Positions 8,400 to 17,564 of a stretch of 64,000 nucleotides of DNA are shown here, piece by piece. Both the position numbers and the translations under genes were made by a program. Source of the DNA: Bdellovibrio bacteriovorus str. Tiberius (GTDB taxonomy: Bacteria; Bdellovibrionota; Bdellovibrionia; Bdellovibrionales; Bdellovibrionaceae); contig NC_019567.1 of the NCBI RefSeq assembly GCF_000317895.1, positions 124,001 to 188,000 on the forward strand. Reading direction: 5' to 3'. Position 1 is the stretch's first letter, and every line of letters begins with the position of its first letter. The notes beneath the pieces are model-generated. The model was not told where the DNA came from. It worked only from the letters and a program-made list of their open reading frames with translations, and did not search any database.

Positions 8400-9278
8400 C
8401 TAGTTCCCTTTTTTCTCTGTTTCCGGTTGAGCCTTGATGATGATTCCCTGTCCTTGTGGGACGCCCATTTGCTTGCTCGGAGCCGGGGCGTTGGCTTCTG
8501 CCGCTTTCAGCTTGGCCTTGCGAGTGACGACGTTGGCGTCACCGGCAGGAACCTTGCCGAATAAAGTTTTTAGCAGAGAGGCGCTGTAGGGGATGTTTCC
8601 AATGGCTTCAGAAGGATTTGCCACAAGTTCGGTGACGATGCCCTGGCCCATGGCATTTGTGCCCAGAACTTCGCCGCGTTCATTGACGTAGCTCAGGAAC
8701 TTGATGTCTTTGTAGGTGTTAAGAATCTTGAAGGACTTAAAGCCGTTGTAGATCTCTTCTTTTCCGACCAGGGCTTGACCCTTGTAGATGGCGCCGTCTT
8801 CTTCTGCGATGGCCTGATATTCATAGTTGGTTTCTGATTTCAGACCTTCTTTGGACTTCAACATCAGATACACCAGGAACGTTGAAAGGAAAGTCCCTTT
8901 GGGGATCTTCTTTTCGATGCGAGAGACTTTTCCGCCGTTTTTAATCACCCCTGTCAGGGTGCCGCCTTTGAATTTGGCGTCGATGATCTTGGATTCTTTG
9001 CCGGCCAAAGAAGTGTATTCATAGGAAATCGGAGTCAGGTCGGCATCCGCATAGGCCTTCAGGCTTTCGGTGGTTTCACTGGGACCTTTTCCCGTTTTCA
9101 GGAAGTAGGTGGAAATGAACTGCTTTTTCTTTGGTTCAAATTCATAGCGGCTGATCACATACCCGATGTGTTCTTCGCCGGAGATAACTTTTGCATAGCC
9201 TTCAAAAAGAACATCCGCGTGAGCGTGGCCCGCAAACACCAATGTCAGCAAAATCGTCAGGCAAAGTCGTTGGACCAT
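8400..9278 (-). CDS. Secreted protein of unknown function
   Basis: From the ATG at 9278 (preceded by GGGAGAA) the product is 292 residues with a clear signal peptide ending near AHA-D (about residue 22). Earlier in-frame codons would bury the signal peptide. The mature part is mostly beta-like, with alternating charged and hydrophobic residues, and contains no Cys cluster or enzyme motif I recognise. The C-terminal 50 residues are Ala/Lys/Pro-rich. It precedes nagZ by three bases on the same strand and is probably co-transcribed. A periplasmic role linked to wall turnover is conceivable but unproven. Confidence 0.75.
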   Translation of the reverse strand: MVQRLCLTILLTLVFAGHAHADVLFEGYAKVISGEEHIGYVISRYEFEPKKKQFISTYFLKTGKGPSETTESLKAYADADLTPISYEYTSLAGKESKIIDAKFKGGTLTGVIKNGGKVSRIEKKIPKGTFLSTFLVYLMLKSKEGLKSETNYEYQAIAEEDGAIYKGQALVGKEEIYNGFKSFKILNTYKDIKFLSYVNERGEVLGTNAMGQGIVTELVANPSEAIGNIPYSASLLKTLFGKVPAGDANVVTRKAKLKAAEANAPAPSKQMGVPQGQGIIIKAQPETEKKGN

Positions 9279-9400
9279 CGTCGAGTTCTCCCTTCGGAAC
9301 CATGGATAAAAGTCTGTCATCTCACTATAGAACAAGTCAAAGTTTTAGAGGTCGAGTTGTTGCTTCATGAGACAACCTACGAGACAATGCTGGGATACAG

Positions 9401-11620
9401 ATGTTGAACTCACGAAGCACTTTTATTCAGAATCTTAACAACAAGCGGGGGCAGATCGCCCTTTTCGTCGCGTTGATCTTTCAGATTCTTTTCCTGTTCT
9501 TTGCGATGGTCATCAACGTCGGTCTTTTGGTTCACCATAAAATCAACCTGCAAAACTCGGTCGATCTTGCTGCCTATTACGGCGCGATGAGGCAGGCCGA
9601 GGGCATGAACGTGATTGCCCACACGAACTATCAGATTCGTCAAAGCTGGAAATTGCTGGCTTGGCGCTATCGTATGCTGGGGACGGCGGGGGATTTCGAG
9701 GAACATCCGTTTGACAAGATCGGTGGTGGACGTCTGCGCAACAGTGATGATGACAGTATCAATCCTGCGGCACAGAACTTTTACGATTCTCCGTCCTTCT
9801 GTATCACTTATATTCCGTTCAAGCCGATGCCAGATGGAGAGAACACCTGCAAGGCGCTGTCTTCGCATACCGGTATCAGTGTCTTTAAGATCCCGCCTGT
9901 ATTGATCGACTTACCAAGTGTTTCTGGAAGAACTCGAAGCCTTGCCCTGAACCTGCGTGCCAGCTTGATTGAACGCTGTAAGGATTTTGGATCCTTTAAT
10001 TATCTGATGCTGGGTGGTTTCGTTGTTGCCTTCAATATTGATCAGGGCAACCGGGCCCTGTTGATGTCTTATCTTTCTAAGGCGATGGCACCTAGTTCTC
10101 CCGATGCAGATTTCTTTGATATTGATGGCAAGAGCGTGAAACTGGGTATGGAGAACACTCTTAAGAACAATCTCACTGCCGCCAACAACACGTCCGATTT
10201 GAAAATGAGCATCTATAATTCATTGGGGCATTCCGCCTGCAATGGTTCTCAAGGAGCCAAAGGGGAGCCAGCTCGTTGGTTGAAGCAGATTAAGACTTAT
10301 CCTGGATTCAGTTACATTGATACTATCTGTACTACCTCAAGTATTACGCCTAAGCCCAAAATGCTTTCAAACGTTGAATCAGATCTTCCTAATGCAACTG
10401 TTGCAGACGGACGCTTCAGAACCGAAGTGGACGAACTGAAGAACTATATCGGCATCCGGGAACCCATCAGCGATATCTACAACTATTCTATCGGGGTGGA
10501 AAAGAACCCTTGGTGTATGGCGTATGTGGGTGTTTCCGCGTCAGCCCGTCCGAAGATTCCGTTTTCGCCTTTTGGTTCTCTTGAAATTAAGGCCCGCGCA
10601 TTTTACAAACCGTTCGGCGGACGAATCGGTCCTTGGTATTACAATAAGTACCCGTCTGGATCAGCATCGTATAACGGTTCTCAAGGCGGTCCTAACGACA
10701 AAACAGATCCCAATCTGCCTCCTCGTTTGATGGACCAGGCCCATGTCGGTTTGCCCGGGGATCCGACGCGGATCGCGAATTATAGCCGTTATGTTGGCGA
10801 TAAAGTGGGGCTGAAAAGTCGCCGGGTTCTTTATCAGTACGGCAGAGCTATCTATAAGTTAGATCCTAACTGGGTTGTGGGTTCTGACGGGAACGTTGAA
10901 CCGGGCAATGCTCCGGTGAACTACGGAGACACGGCCCCGAATTTCGAGCACTGGAAGCACTTGCCATTTAATTTCTATCAACGGGGTGGAAATCAGGATT
11001 TACTCGCGTGGGATCATACTAATGATCAGCCCTCGCGCATGCGCATGCTTGAGTTGTCGGCGATTCTGCCTGATCCGTTTGATCTTACTTATTACTCCAT
11101 TGAGCCAGATTTCTATCACAACTACTACACCCGCTTGCGTGATGGCTTCTTGAAATTAGTTGGTTCTGGCTACTATGCCGAAAACAAAGAGTTCCTAGGG
11201 GATATCGGAACCCACAAAGGTTCCAATAAAGAAGGCATCAATTGGGACAAGTTCAGCGTCATCGATCAGTACAAAGCTGTCGCCGGGAATACATTCATGC
11301 GGCAGTTTTTGGATATTGCCGGAAAGCTGACGTATATCTCAACCAAATGGCAGGATGTTCTGACTTCCTGGGCGCCCGTCAGTCTTGTGGACTACAGTTT
11401 GGATCCAGCCAAGTTCGGAAAATGCACAATCACTCCAAGAGGCGCTGATTCCGGTGAACCGGAAGTTCCGAACCCAGGAAACTGTGTTTCGGGTGGTACA
11501 ACAGGTTATTCTGTAAAGATGGTTTCATCAGACTACCTTCGCCGCACGGATCTTGAGCTGGGTGGCGTCGGTGTGCGTGGGGCATTGCTGAATCCACCAC
11601 CTGAAGACAGCGAGTTCTAA
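9401..11620 (+). CDS. TadG-like membrane-anchored exported protein
   Basis: This 739-residue protein has a single N-terminal membrane segment (about residues 19-46) preceded by KRGQIALFVAL. That is the pattern of Tad/Flp pilus-associated TadE/TadG-like proteins, in which a basic RGQ/RGA leader precedes the helix and a following stretch (QNSVDLAAYYGAMRQAEGMN) resembles the TadG-type N-terminal region. The remaining 690 residues would be periplasmic or external, are rich in Tyr, Asn, Pro and Gly, and contain several Cys. No von Willebrand domain was recognised. It leads a three-gene set of exported proteins ending at the terminator at 14266. No tad ATPase, secretin or prepilin gene is nearby. 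Confidence 0.7.
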   Translation: MLNSRSTFIQNLNNKRGQIALFVALIFQILFLFFAMVINVGLLVHHKINLQNSVDLAAYYGAMRQAEGMNVIAHTNYQIRQSWKLLAWRYRMLGTAGDFEEHPFDKIGGGRLRNSDDDSINPAAQNFYDSPSFCITYIPFKPMPDGENTCKALSSHTGISVFKIPPVLIDLPSVSGRTRSLALNLRASLIERCKDFGSFNYLMLGGFVVAFNIDQGNRALLMSYLSKAMAPSSPDADFFDIDGKSVKLGMENTLKNNLTAANNTSDLKMSIYNSLGHSACNGSQGAKGEPARWLKQIKTYPGFSYIDTICTTSSITPKPKMLSNVESDLPNATVADGRFRTEVDELKNYIGIREPISDIYNYSIGVEKNPWCMAYVGVSASARPKIPFSPFGSLEIKARAFYKPFGGRIGPWYYNKYPSGSASYNGSQGGPNDKTDPNLPPRLMDQAHVGLPGDPTRIANYSRYVGDKVGLKSRRVLYQYGRAIYKLDPNWVVGSDGNVEPGNAPVNYGDTAPNFEHWKHLPFNFYQRGGNQDLLAWDHTNDQPSRMRMLELSAILPDPFDLTYYSIEPDFYHNYYTRLRDGFLKLVGSGYYAENKEFLGDIGTHKGSNKEGINWDKFSVIDQYKAVAGNTFMRQFLDIAGKLTYISTKWQDVLTSWAPVSLVDYSLDPAKFGKCTITPRGADSGEPEVPNPGNCVSGGTTGYSVKMVSSDYLRRTDLELGGVGVRGALLNPPPEDSEF

Positions 11621-11715
11621 ACAGATTTCATCTGAGCGTCTCATTCTAAGACAAGCCCTGAAAACTTAAGAAACTCTGACTTTTGTCCGAAAAGGATATA
11701 GTAGGGGAAATTCTT

Positions 11716-13224
11716 ATGCGTAGTTTGAAGACAAGTCTTCTTTCGATGTTAATTGCATTGTCGTTCACGGCTTCGCTCGCCCATGCCGAGGGCGATGGAA
11801 AAACCAATGTTAAGGTTAATACAGATACAAAAGACGTAAGCGCCGCTCAGCAAAAGGTTGAAGGCAAAGGGTTTACCGAAGAGGCAAAACAGGTTAAGGC
11901 GACGACTTCGAATTGGTTGCAATTGGGTACCGCTGCACGTACAGCGGGTGCCGATGTCCCGGGTATAAATTTGCTTCAAGAGTTGGATAGTGCCGCCAGC
12001 TACTACAGCAATCTTCATGGTACTTGCGTAAAGACACAAGCTACCGCCTCCTGGCTTTGCCGAGAAAAGACAAGTCCTGAGCTTCAGAAAACACTCAATA
12101 ATATTAACACTGTTGCCAGCATGATCACGGGGGTCGCCGTTCAGGATGCCTGTAGCAACTTGGCGAAAATTGCTCGTTTGGCGCAGGCGGGCCTGACTGC
12201 ATATACGGCAGCATGTTCGTCGGCACGTGCAGCGTGTGAGGCCTCTTGTGATACCGTGAAAACAAATCTTGATCGTATCAAGAAAATTGTAGATTCCAGC
12301 GGTGCGACGCTTGGACAGTGCCAACCAATAGTCCCAACTAATGCTGCTGCGGCAACAGCCTGCACCAACTACATGACTGCCTTAAAAGGTAAAATGGCGA
12401 TGGTTCAGCAGACCGTTGAAAAGGACTCTGCAATGACGGGTGATGCTGAAGCCGAAATTGCAGCACAGTCCATCGCCATGAAAGACAAAGCTTGTACTTA
12501 TGCTTACGGAAACATGTTGGTTTCAGCTGGTGCGGGTATCGCGTCCATGATCTCTTCCTTCAAGCAAGGTCAGCAGTGTGACGAGGAATCCGACGGTACG
12601 GGCACGGATGTGGCAACTACGGCCACTGTCGACAAGTGTGCTGATGCCACAACAGCGGCTAACGATCCAGAGTGTATCTGTAAAGCCAATCCAAGAACTC
12701 CGGGTTGTTCCAACTCTTATCAAAAAGCTAATGACGGGACGACGTCTCGTTTGGCTTCTCAAGGTGCAGAGCTTGGTACAGCAGGTAATGGCGCTGGTGC
12801 AAATACGCTTCCAGGAATTGAAAGTGATCCTCTTGCAGGATTGCGTGATCTTGCATCCACAAGCGCCGGTGGCAGTGACTCTTCCGGTATCGGCGCACCA
12901 ACAGGTGGTGGCAGTGGCCTGAGCGGCTTTGGTGGCGGCAGCGGCGGTGGTGCTGGTGCCCAGGGTGAAGCGGCTAAAAAAGGTCTGAACACGGATATCC
13001 TTTCCGGCGCAGGTGGCGGCGGAGGCGGTGGTGGATTCGGTGGCTTTAAAGGTTCCGATCCGAAACTGCGTCAGTACCTTCCAGGCGGGGCGAAAGATCC
13101 TTCTCAAGGATTGGCTGGTCAACAGGCGTGGAAAAATGAAGTGACCGGCCAGGGTGGCAAGTCCAACTGGGAAAAAATCAAAGAACGCTATCGTGACAAC
13201 AAGAACACTCTTTTGAATAACTAG
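11716..13224 (+). CDS. Exported Cys-rich protein with Gly-rich tail, unknown function
   Basis: The ATG at 11716 follows AGGGGA and yields 502 residues with a signal peptide cleaved near AHA-E (residue 24). A TTG at 11683 is in frame but less likely. The middle is Ala-rich and probably helical, with clustered Cys (CSSARAACEASC about 175-190, and six or so Cys between about 308 and 335 in ADATTAANDPECICK and following). From about 395 to 445 it is strongly Gly/Ser-rich, a low-complexity tail that may be flexible or adhesive. I recognise no family. It lies between the TadG-like gene and a second Gly-rich exported protein. Confidence 0.72.
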   Translation: MRSLKTSLLSMLIALSFTASLAHAEGDGKTNVKVNTDTKDVSAAQQKVEGKGFTEEAKQVKATTSNWLQLGTAARTAGADVPGINLLQELDSAASYYSNLHGTCVKTQATASWLCREKTSPELQKTLNNINTVASMITGVAVQDACSNLAKIARLAQAGLTAYTAACSSARAACEASCDTVKTNLDRIKKIVDSSGATLGQCQPIVPTNAAAATACTNYMTALKGKMAMVQQTVEKDSAMTGDAEAEIAAQSIAMKDKACTYAYGNMLVSAGAGIASMISSFKQGQQCDEESDGTGTDVATTATVDKCADATTAANDPECICKANPRTPGCSNSYQKANDGTTSRLASQGAELGTAGNGAGANTLPGIESDPLAGLRDLASTSAGGSDSSGIGAPTGGGSGLSGFGGGSGGGAGAQGEAAKKGLNTDILSGAGGGGGGGGFGGFKGSDPKLRQYLPGGAKDPSQGLAGQQAWKNEVTGQGGKSNWEKIKERYRDNKNTLLNN

Positions 13225-13232
13225 GGGATGCT

Positions 13233-14243
13233 ATGACAAAATTAACAATCAAGTTCGTTTGTGTATTGTCGTTGATTTGGTCTCCGGTTATGGCGGGTGC
13301 TGTTACAGTCAGCGGCAGCAGCACTTCAACAACAACAAATCAGACAACGGCGGACAAAGGGGTTGAAACCACCACTGGTAAATCCACTTCCCCTTCAGTG
13401 AAGGATTCTGCAGATAAGTCAGGAAGCTCTAATAAGGGCGCTCAGGCGACTCAGTTCCTTACAGGGGCCTTGATGTTTACTATGGCGGCGGAAAAATGGG
13501 GTGAATGCTCCAGTCAAAACTATGCTGCCTGCGCGATGGCAGCAATCTTCACAGGCTTCGGCGTTTTGTCCATGAAGCAGGGTAAAGAGCACGGCAGTGC
13601 CGCGGGTTCTTCGGGTCTGACTAGCTTCCAATCTGACGGCTTGGGCAATGCCTATGACTATGGAAACATTGACCTGAATGATCCCAACAACCCACTTTCA
13701 AATGATCCGAATGTTAAAGCTTTGGGAACGAATACAGGAAAGCTGACCACCGGCGGTCTGTTGGATCCTAAGACGGGGATTATTAAAACACCGGATGGTA
13801 AAACATATAAGGCGTCAGATTTTGCATCTGCAGCGTCGATGGCAGCTGCGGGTATTCCGCAAGGTGCAATCCTTGCGGGTCAGGATGCTTATGCCCAGGT
13901 TTCCAAAAAGTCCGCTGATAAAGTTGAAAAGCTTAAAATTGGTGCGATGACTGCTTCCAACGGCTTCAGTGAAGGTGGTGGCGGCGGTGGAGGAGGCTGG
14001 GGCCCAGCTTCTCCAACTGATGATGGCTCAGGCAGCGGCTATGCCGGGGCTGGTGGTTCTGGTTCCGGTGGTGTAAGCCTGGAACGTGATCCATCAAGTC
14101 TTGCAGGCATGCAGAAGAACTATAACGGTGAACCTATCGGTGTTGCCGCTGACAGTATCTTCCTGATGATGACTCGCAGATATAAAGTCAAAGAAAGCCA
14201 AGAGTCTTTCTATACCGACGCTGAACTGGCTTTGCAGAAGTAA
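13233..14243 (+). CDS. Exported protein with Gly-rich tail, unknown function
   Basis: This 336-residue protein starts 9 bases after the previous stop. It has a signal peptide (cleavage about residue 22-24, VMAGA), a Ser/Thr/Lys-rich linker, and a hydrophobic Ala-rich segment at about 70-112 containing two Cys (WGECSSQNYAACAMAA). A Gly/Ser-rich stretch follows at about 248-282. The design mirrors the preceding gene: signal, helical Ala-rich part with Cys, Gly-rich low-complexity region, short C-terminal module (SIFLMMTRRYKVKE). The shared architecture suggests the two proteins work together, perhaps with the TadG-like protein. No family recognised. Confidence 0.7.
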   Translation: MTKLTIKFVCVLSLIWSPVMAGAVTVSGSSTSTTTNQTTADKGVETTTGKSTSPSVKDSADKSGSSNKGAQATQFLTGALMFTMAAEKWGECSSQNYAACAMAAIFTGFGVLSMKQGKEHGSAAGSSGLTSFQSDGLGNAYDYGNIDLNDPNNPLSNDPNVKALGTNTGKLTTGGLLDPKTGIIKTPDGKTYKASDFASAASMAAAGIPQGAILAGQDAYAQVSKKSADKVEKLKIGAMTASNGFSEGGGGGGGGWGPASPTDDGSGSGYAGAGGSGSGGVSLERDPSSLAGMQKNYNGEPIGVAADSIFLMMTRRYKVKESQESFYTDAELALQK

Positions 14244-14265
14244 AAATTCAGATATCAGAAAAAAG

Positions 14266-14291
14266 AAAGGGTGCTGTTTCCAGCACCCTTT
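14266..14291. terminator. Intrinsic terminator, bidirectional
   Basis: Perfect 11-bp stem AAAGGGTGCTG / CAGCACCCTTT with a TTTC loop. It is flanked by T-rich sequence downstream and A-rich sequence upstream, so it can serve both the exported-protein operon (plus) and the namZ operon (minus). Confidence 0.9.
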
Positions 14292-14297
14292 TTGTTT

Positions 14298-15491
14298 TTA
14301 ATAAAGCAGGTATTTCTTTCTTTCCTTCACCCAGGATTTTTCATCCTTGGCTAAAGCTGCATCCAGATCCTTCGGAGTCGCTTTGGGATTTTCGATCCAG
14401 TTTTTCAGCGCCGGTCCGCCGTTAATCACATCAAATGCCAGACGGTCTTTCACGTACTCGTAAGCAAAATCTCGATAGATCGGATACTTCGGATGCATTT
14501 CGCGAATCACCTTCAGCATCAGTGCTGTCAGACGGAAAGGTTTGAATTGATCGTGTTTGTAACTGACGCCGTCCGTGTGGAACTGGAAGCCGTGGCATAG
14601 CTTGCCTACATGCTTGTGGAAAGTCGGCTCAAAGAAGCACTCACGCAAAGTCACGCCCTTGAACCACTGCGGTGCTTTCTTTTTCATGCGCACCAAAACT
14701 TCCGCATAATCAATATCCGAAGCACCGATGATTTCCAGAGCGCGGGTCGTGCCGCGAGCTTCTGAAAGCGTTGTGCCCTCAATCAGCACAGTTCCAGAAT
14801 AAGCGCGCGCCATATTCAAAGAGGCCGCGTTCGGAGAGGGATTCACCCAAGGACGCTTCAGATCCCAGCCAAAGCCCGGGCCCTTGTCAGGATTGTAGCC
14901 TTTCATCTTCACGATCTGCAGATCCAGATCCATTTTGTAGTAGTCAGCAAAGTACAAAGCCAGCTCGCCCACCGTCAGACCGTGACGCATAGGAATGGGT
15001 GCCGCACCCACAAAGGATTCCCAGCCTGGCAGCATTTTAAAGCCTTCCACCGGGCGGCCTGCTGGATTAGGACGATCCAGAACGATGACGGTCTTTCCAA
15101 GCTTTGCGGATTCTTCCATGATGTACAAAAGCGTGGTGATGAAGGTGTAAATGCGGCAGCCCAGATCCTGAAGATCAAACAGCACCACGTCGAAGTGGGA
15201 CATCATCTCGGCCGTGGGGCGACGAACTTCTCCGTACAGGCTGAAAACGGGAATCTTGTGAACAGGATCCACAAAGTTCGGGCTTTCGATCATGTTGTCT
15301 TGTTTGTCGCCGCGAACGCCGTGCTGGGGACCGAAAGCGCAGGAAAGTTTGATTTTCTTGGAAAGCAAATCCATGCTGTGCTGAAGATTTTCATCGACGC
15401 TGGCAGGGTGGCAGACCAAGCCCACGCGTTTGCCCTTAAGGCTTTTTAGCATTTTTGGATTTGCGAGAAGTACTTCAAGACCGAGTTTCAT
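14298..15491 (-). CDS. namZ: DUF1343 / exo-beta-N-acetylmuramidase NamZ-like
   Basis: The 397-residue protein has the DUF1343 (YbbC/NamZ) signatures: RVGLVCHPASVD near residue 22, FGPQHGVRGDKQD near 52-65, VFSLYGEVRRPT near 79-90, VVLFDLQDLGCRIYTFI near 100-116 and DRPNPAGRPVEG near 138-150. The family includes Bacillus NamZ, which removes MurNAc from the non-reducing end of peptidoglycan fragments. No signal peptide is visible, so here it may act on imported fragments in the cytoplasm. It is the last gene of an operon with murU- and amgK-like genes, which would activate the freed MurNAc. An AAGGAC ribosome site precedes the ATG. Confidence 0.85.
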   Translation of the reverse strand: MKLGLEVLLANPKMLKSLKGKRVGLVCHPASVDENLQHSMDLLSKKIKLSCAFGPQHGVRGDKQDNMIESPNFVDPVHKIPVFSLYGEVRRPTAEMMSHFDVVLFDLQDLGCRIYTFITTLLYIMEESAKLGKTVIVLDRPNPAGRPVEGFKMLPGWESFVGAAPIPMRHGLTVGELALYFADYYKMDLDLQIVKMKGYNPDKGPGFGWDLKRPWVNPSPNAASLNMARAYSGTVLIEGTTLSEARGTTRALEIIGASDIDYAEVLVRMKKKAPQWFKGVTLRECFFEPTFHKHVGKLCHGFQFHTDGVSYKHDQFKPFRLTALMLKVIREMHPKYPIYRDFAYEYVKDRLAFDVINGGPALKNWIENPKATPKDLDAALAKDEKSWVKERKKYLLY

Positions 15492-15502
15492 AAATGTCCT
15501 TG

Positions 15503-16492
15503 CTACAGAAAGAGAGTGTCTTTGGCCTGAGTGCCGGCTGGCACCCGGGCGTTGGCGCCCACGATGACGTTGGTCAGTTCACAGCCATTTTCCACAATGG
15601 CTCCGGGACCTGCGCAGAAAGTGCCGTGAATTCGTGAATGTCCCAGGAACGCGGATTTTGAAATCAAGCTGAAGCCTCCGTCAGTAGAGGCCAAAATGGT
15701 TTCTTCTTTGGAATATCTTTTCAGAGTTCCTTCCAGAGTGGTCTTTTGATAAGTCACAGGTCCCGCCAAATAGTGCAGGCACTTTTCAGAAGCCTCCAGA
15801 AAGTCGGTGGGGTTTCCTGTTTCAAACCAAGTGCATTCAAAAGGATAAGCTTCAACACTCAGGCCTTTTTTTATCGCCGCCGTTAAAGCGTCATACAGAA
15901 TATTGGATTCACCTTGTGCCGGAATAAAATCAAAAACCCTGTCAGCAAGAATCTGAACGCCGACAAAATGCCATGCCTTCACGGCTCCGGCGACCGGGGT
16001 TTTTCCAAAGCCCAGAACGCGGTTGTGGGCATCTGTCCAGACGCCACCAAACTTTGTTCCCACGTCGGGATGATCCATCACCATCAAAGTCGCGATATTG
16101 CGCTGGTGACGGTGATGAGTGATCGCTTTTTTCATGATGTCAGCTTCTTTGGGAAGAATGATCTCATCGGCATTCATCATGACGAAGGAATCATCACCCA
16201 TAAAGTGATCCCGGGCTTTACCCAGTCCGCCACCGCTCCCCAGAATCTGTCCAACTTCGTCAGAAAAATGCAAAGACTTCGCATGGTGGCGCAGGCTGTG
16301 GAAAAGGTGGTGGATTTCGCCGGGCAGGTGATAGGTGTTTACCACCAGCTTGTTGATGGCAAGATTTCCCAGAAAACTGAGAGAGTGTCCAGCCAACGGG
16401 ACCGTTACAAACGGAATGGCCGGCTTTGGAAGTGTCAGCGTGTAGGGGCGAAGTCTTGTGCCTTCACCCGCCGCCAGCAGCATCACATTCAT
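15503..16492 (-). CDS. Sugar-1-phosphate nucleotidylyltransferase, MurU-like
   Basis: This 329-residue enzyme has the nucleotidyltransferase motif LAAGEGTRLRPYTLTLPKP (residues 6-24) and the second metal-site region MMNADEI (about 108-114). In context with AmgK- and NamZ-like genes it is probably the MurNAc-1-phosphate uridylyltransferase MurU, producing UDP-MurNAc by salvage and bypassing MurA/MurB. It is longer than Pseudomonas MurU (about 220 residues). The extra C-terminal part (about 245-329) ends in hexapeptide-like repeats (GTFCAGPGAIVENGC, VIVGANARVPAG), as in mannose-1-phosphate guanylyltransferases, so a different sugar cannot be excluded. The start overlaps the amgK stop by four bases. 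Confidence 0.8.
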   Translation of the reverse strand: MNVMLLAAGEGTRLRPYTLTLPKPAIPFVTVPLAGHSLSFLGNLAINKLVVNTYHLPGEIHHLFHSLRHHAKSLHFSDEVGQILGSGGGLGKARDHFMGDDSFVMMNADEIILPKEADIMKKAITHHRHQRNIATLMVMDHPDVGTKFGGVWTDAHNRVLGFGKTPVAGAVKAWHFVGVQILADRVFDFIPAQGESNILYDALTAAIKKGLSVEAYPFECTWFETGNPTDFLEASEKCLHYLAGPVTYQKTTLEGTLKRYSKEETILASTDGGFSLISKSAFLGHSRIHGTFCAGPGAIVENGCELTNVIVGANARVPAGTQAKDTLFL

Positions 16493-17508
16493 AGAGTTTC
16501 GTACTTTCTTTCCAGAGCACCGGAATCAATCAGGACATCGGCAAATACTTTGTATTCCGGGAATTCGTTGATGGCTTTCATCACACGACGAAGAGTTCCG
16601 GAAAGGTATTTTAGATAACGACGGTCTTGGCGCAGGTGATAGAAGCTGGCAAAGCTTCCGCACGCCTTAAAACAGCGCTGGATGGATTGCAGTTCATAGA
16701 TGCGGTCAAACTGCTCGCGCGAGAAATCTTTTGGCAAATAATCTTTGGATCTATCCAGATAGTAGTCAATCAGGGTGCGCGCCATGGAATCATTCATGTC
16801 CACGTAAGAGTCACGCATCAGACTGACCAGGTCATACTGAATCGGACCCAGGCGGGCATCCTGGAAATCAATCACGCTCATCTGATCAAGTTTGATCATC
16901 AGGTTGCGGGAATGATAGTCGCGGTGAGCGATGCGTTTTGGTTCCTTGTCCAGGCGGCTGGAGATATCCACAAAGATATCCGTGATTTCTTTGTTCAAAG
17001 ATTCACCGAATGGGAACTTCAGAACGCCGGAAAGCAGATTGTCTTTACCGTAGTTCATTTCCCACAGGAATTTTTCGGTGTTGAACTCGATTTTGAAAGC
17101 GGTGCAGTCAGATTTGTCCAAAGTAGCCGGGTGGTGGATCTTCACGATCTCGTCCACGGCCATTTGATAGAATTCCAAAGAAGCTTCCTGGCTTTGGCTT
17201 TCCCAGAATTTTCTTTCCAGGGTCAGATCGCCCAGATCTTCCAGCAGCATCAATCCTTCTTGCGGGGACTGCGCCACCACGGTGGGAACATGCACGCCGT
17301 TTTTAGCGAAGTGATTCAGCACGCTCAGGAACGGATAGTTGTTGGGATCAAAAGGCTCCCAGCGCATCAGCACCCAGGACTGGTTGTCCTGCACCACGCG
17401 ATAGTAACGGCGGTTGGAGGCGTCTCCGGCCAAGGAAAAGACCTTGTAGTTGTCGGAGTTCAAAGCTTTTGTCAAAAATGGAACCAGGAATTCATCGTGA
17501 GTGACCAT
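16489..17508 (-). CDS. amgK: Anomeric sugar kinase AmgK-like (aminoglycoside phosphotransferase fold)
   Basis: From the ATG at 17508 the product is 339 residues. A GTG at 17529 would add seven; neither has a strong ribosome site. It is of the APH/choline kinase fold, with the catalytic loop HRDYHSRNLMI and the Mg-binding motif VIDFQDARLGPIQYDLVSLMRD. That stretch is characteristic of the COG3178 group containing AmgK, the MurNAc/GlcNAc anomeric kinase. Its product MurNAc-1-phosphate is the substrate of MurU, encoded next with a four-base overlap. Together with NamZ and NagZ this outlines a complete MurNAc salvage route. Confidence 0.85.
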   Translation of the reverse strand: MVTHDEFLVPFLTKALNSDNYKVFSLAGDASNRRYYRVVQDNQSWVLMRWEPFDPNNYPFLSVLNHFAKNGVHVPTVVAQSPQEGLMLLEDLGDLTLERKFWESQSQEASLEFYQMAVDEIVKIHHPATLDKSDCTAFKIEFNTEKFLWEMNYGKDNLLSGVLKFPFGESLNKEITDIFVDISSRLDKEPKRIAHRDYHSRNLMIKLDQMSVIDFQDARLGPIQYDLVSLMRDSYVDMNDSMARTLIDYYLDRSKDYLPKDFSREQFDRIYELQSIQRCFKACGSFASFYHLRQDRRYLKYLSGTLRRVMKAINEFPEYKVFADVLIDSGALERKYETL

Positions 17509-17564
17509 AAGAAAAATTCTCACAGACACTCACGGCATTATCAAGGATAAATCAGACGGGAAAA

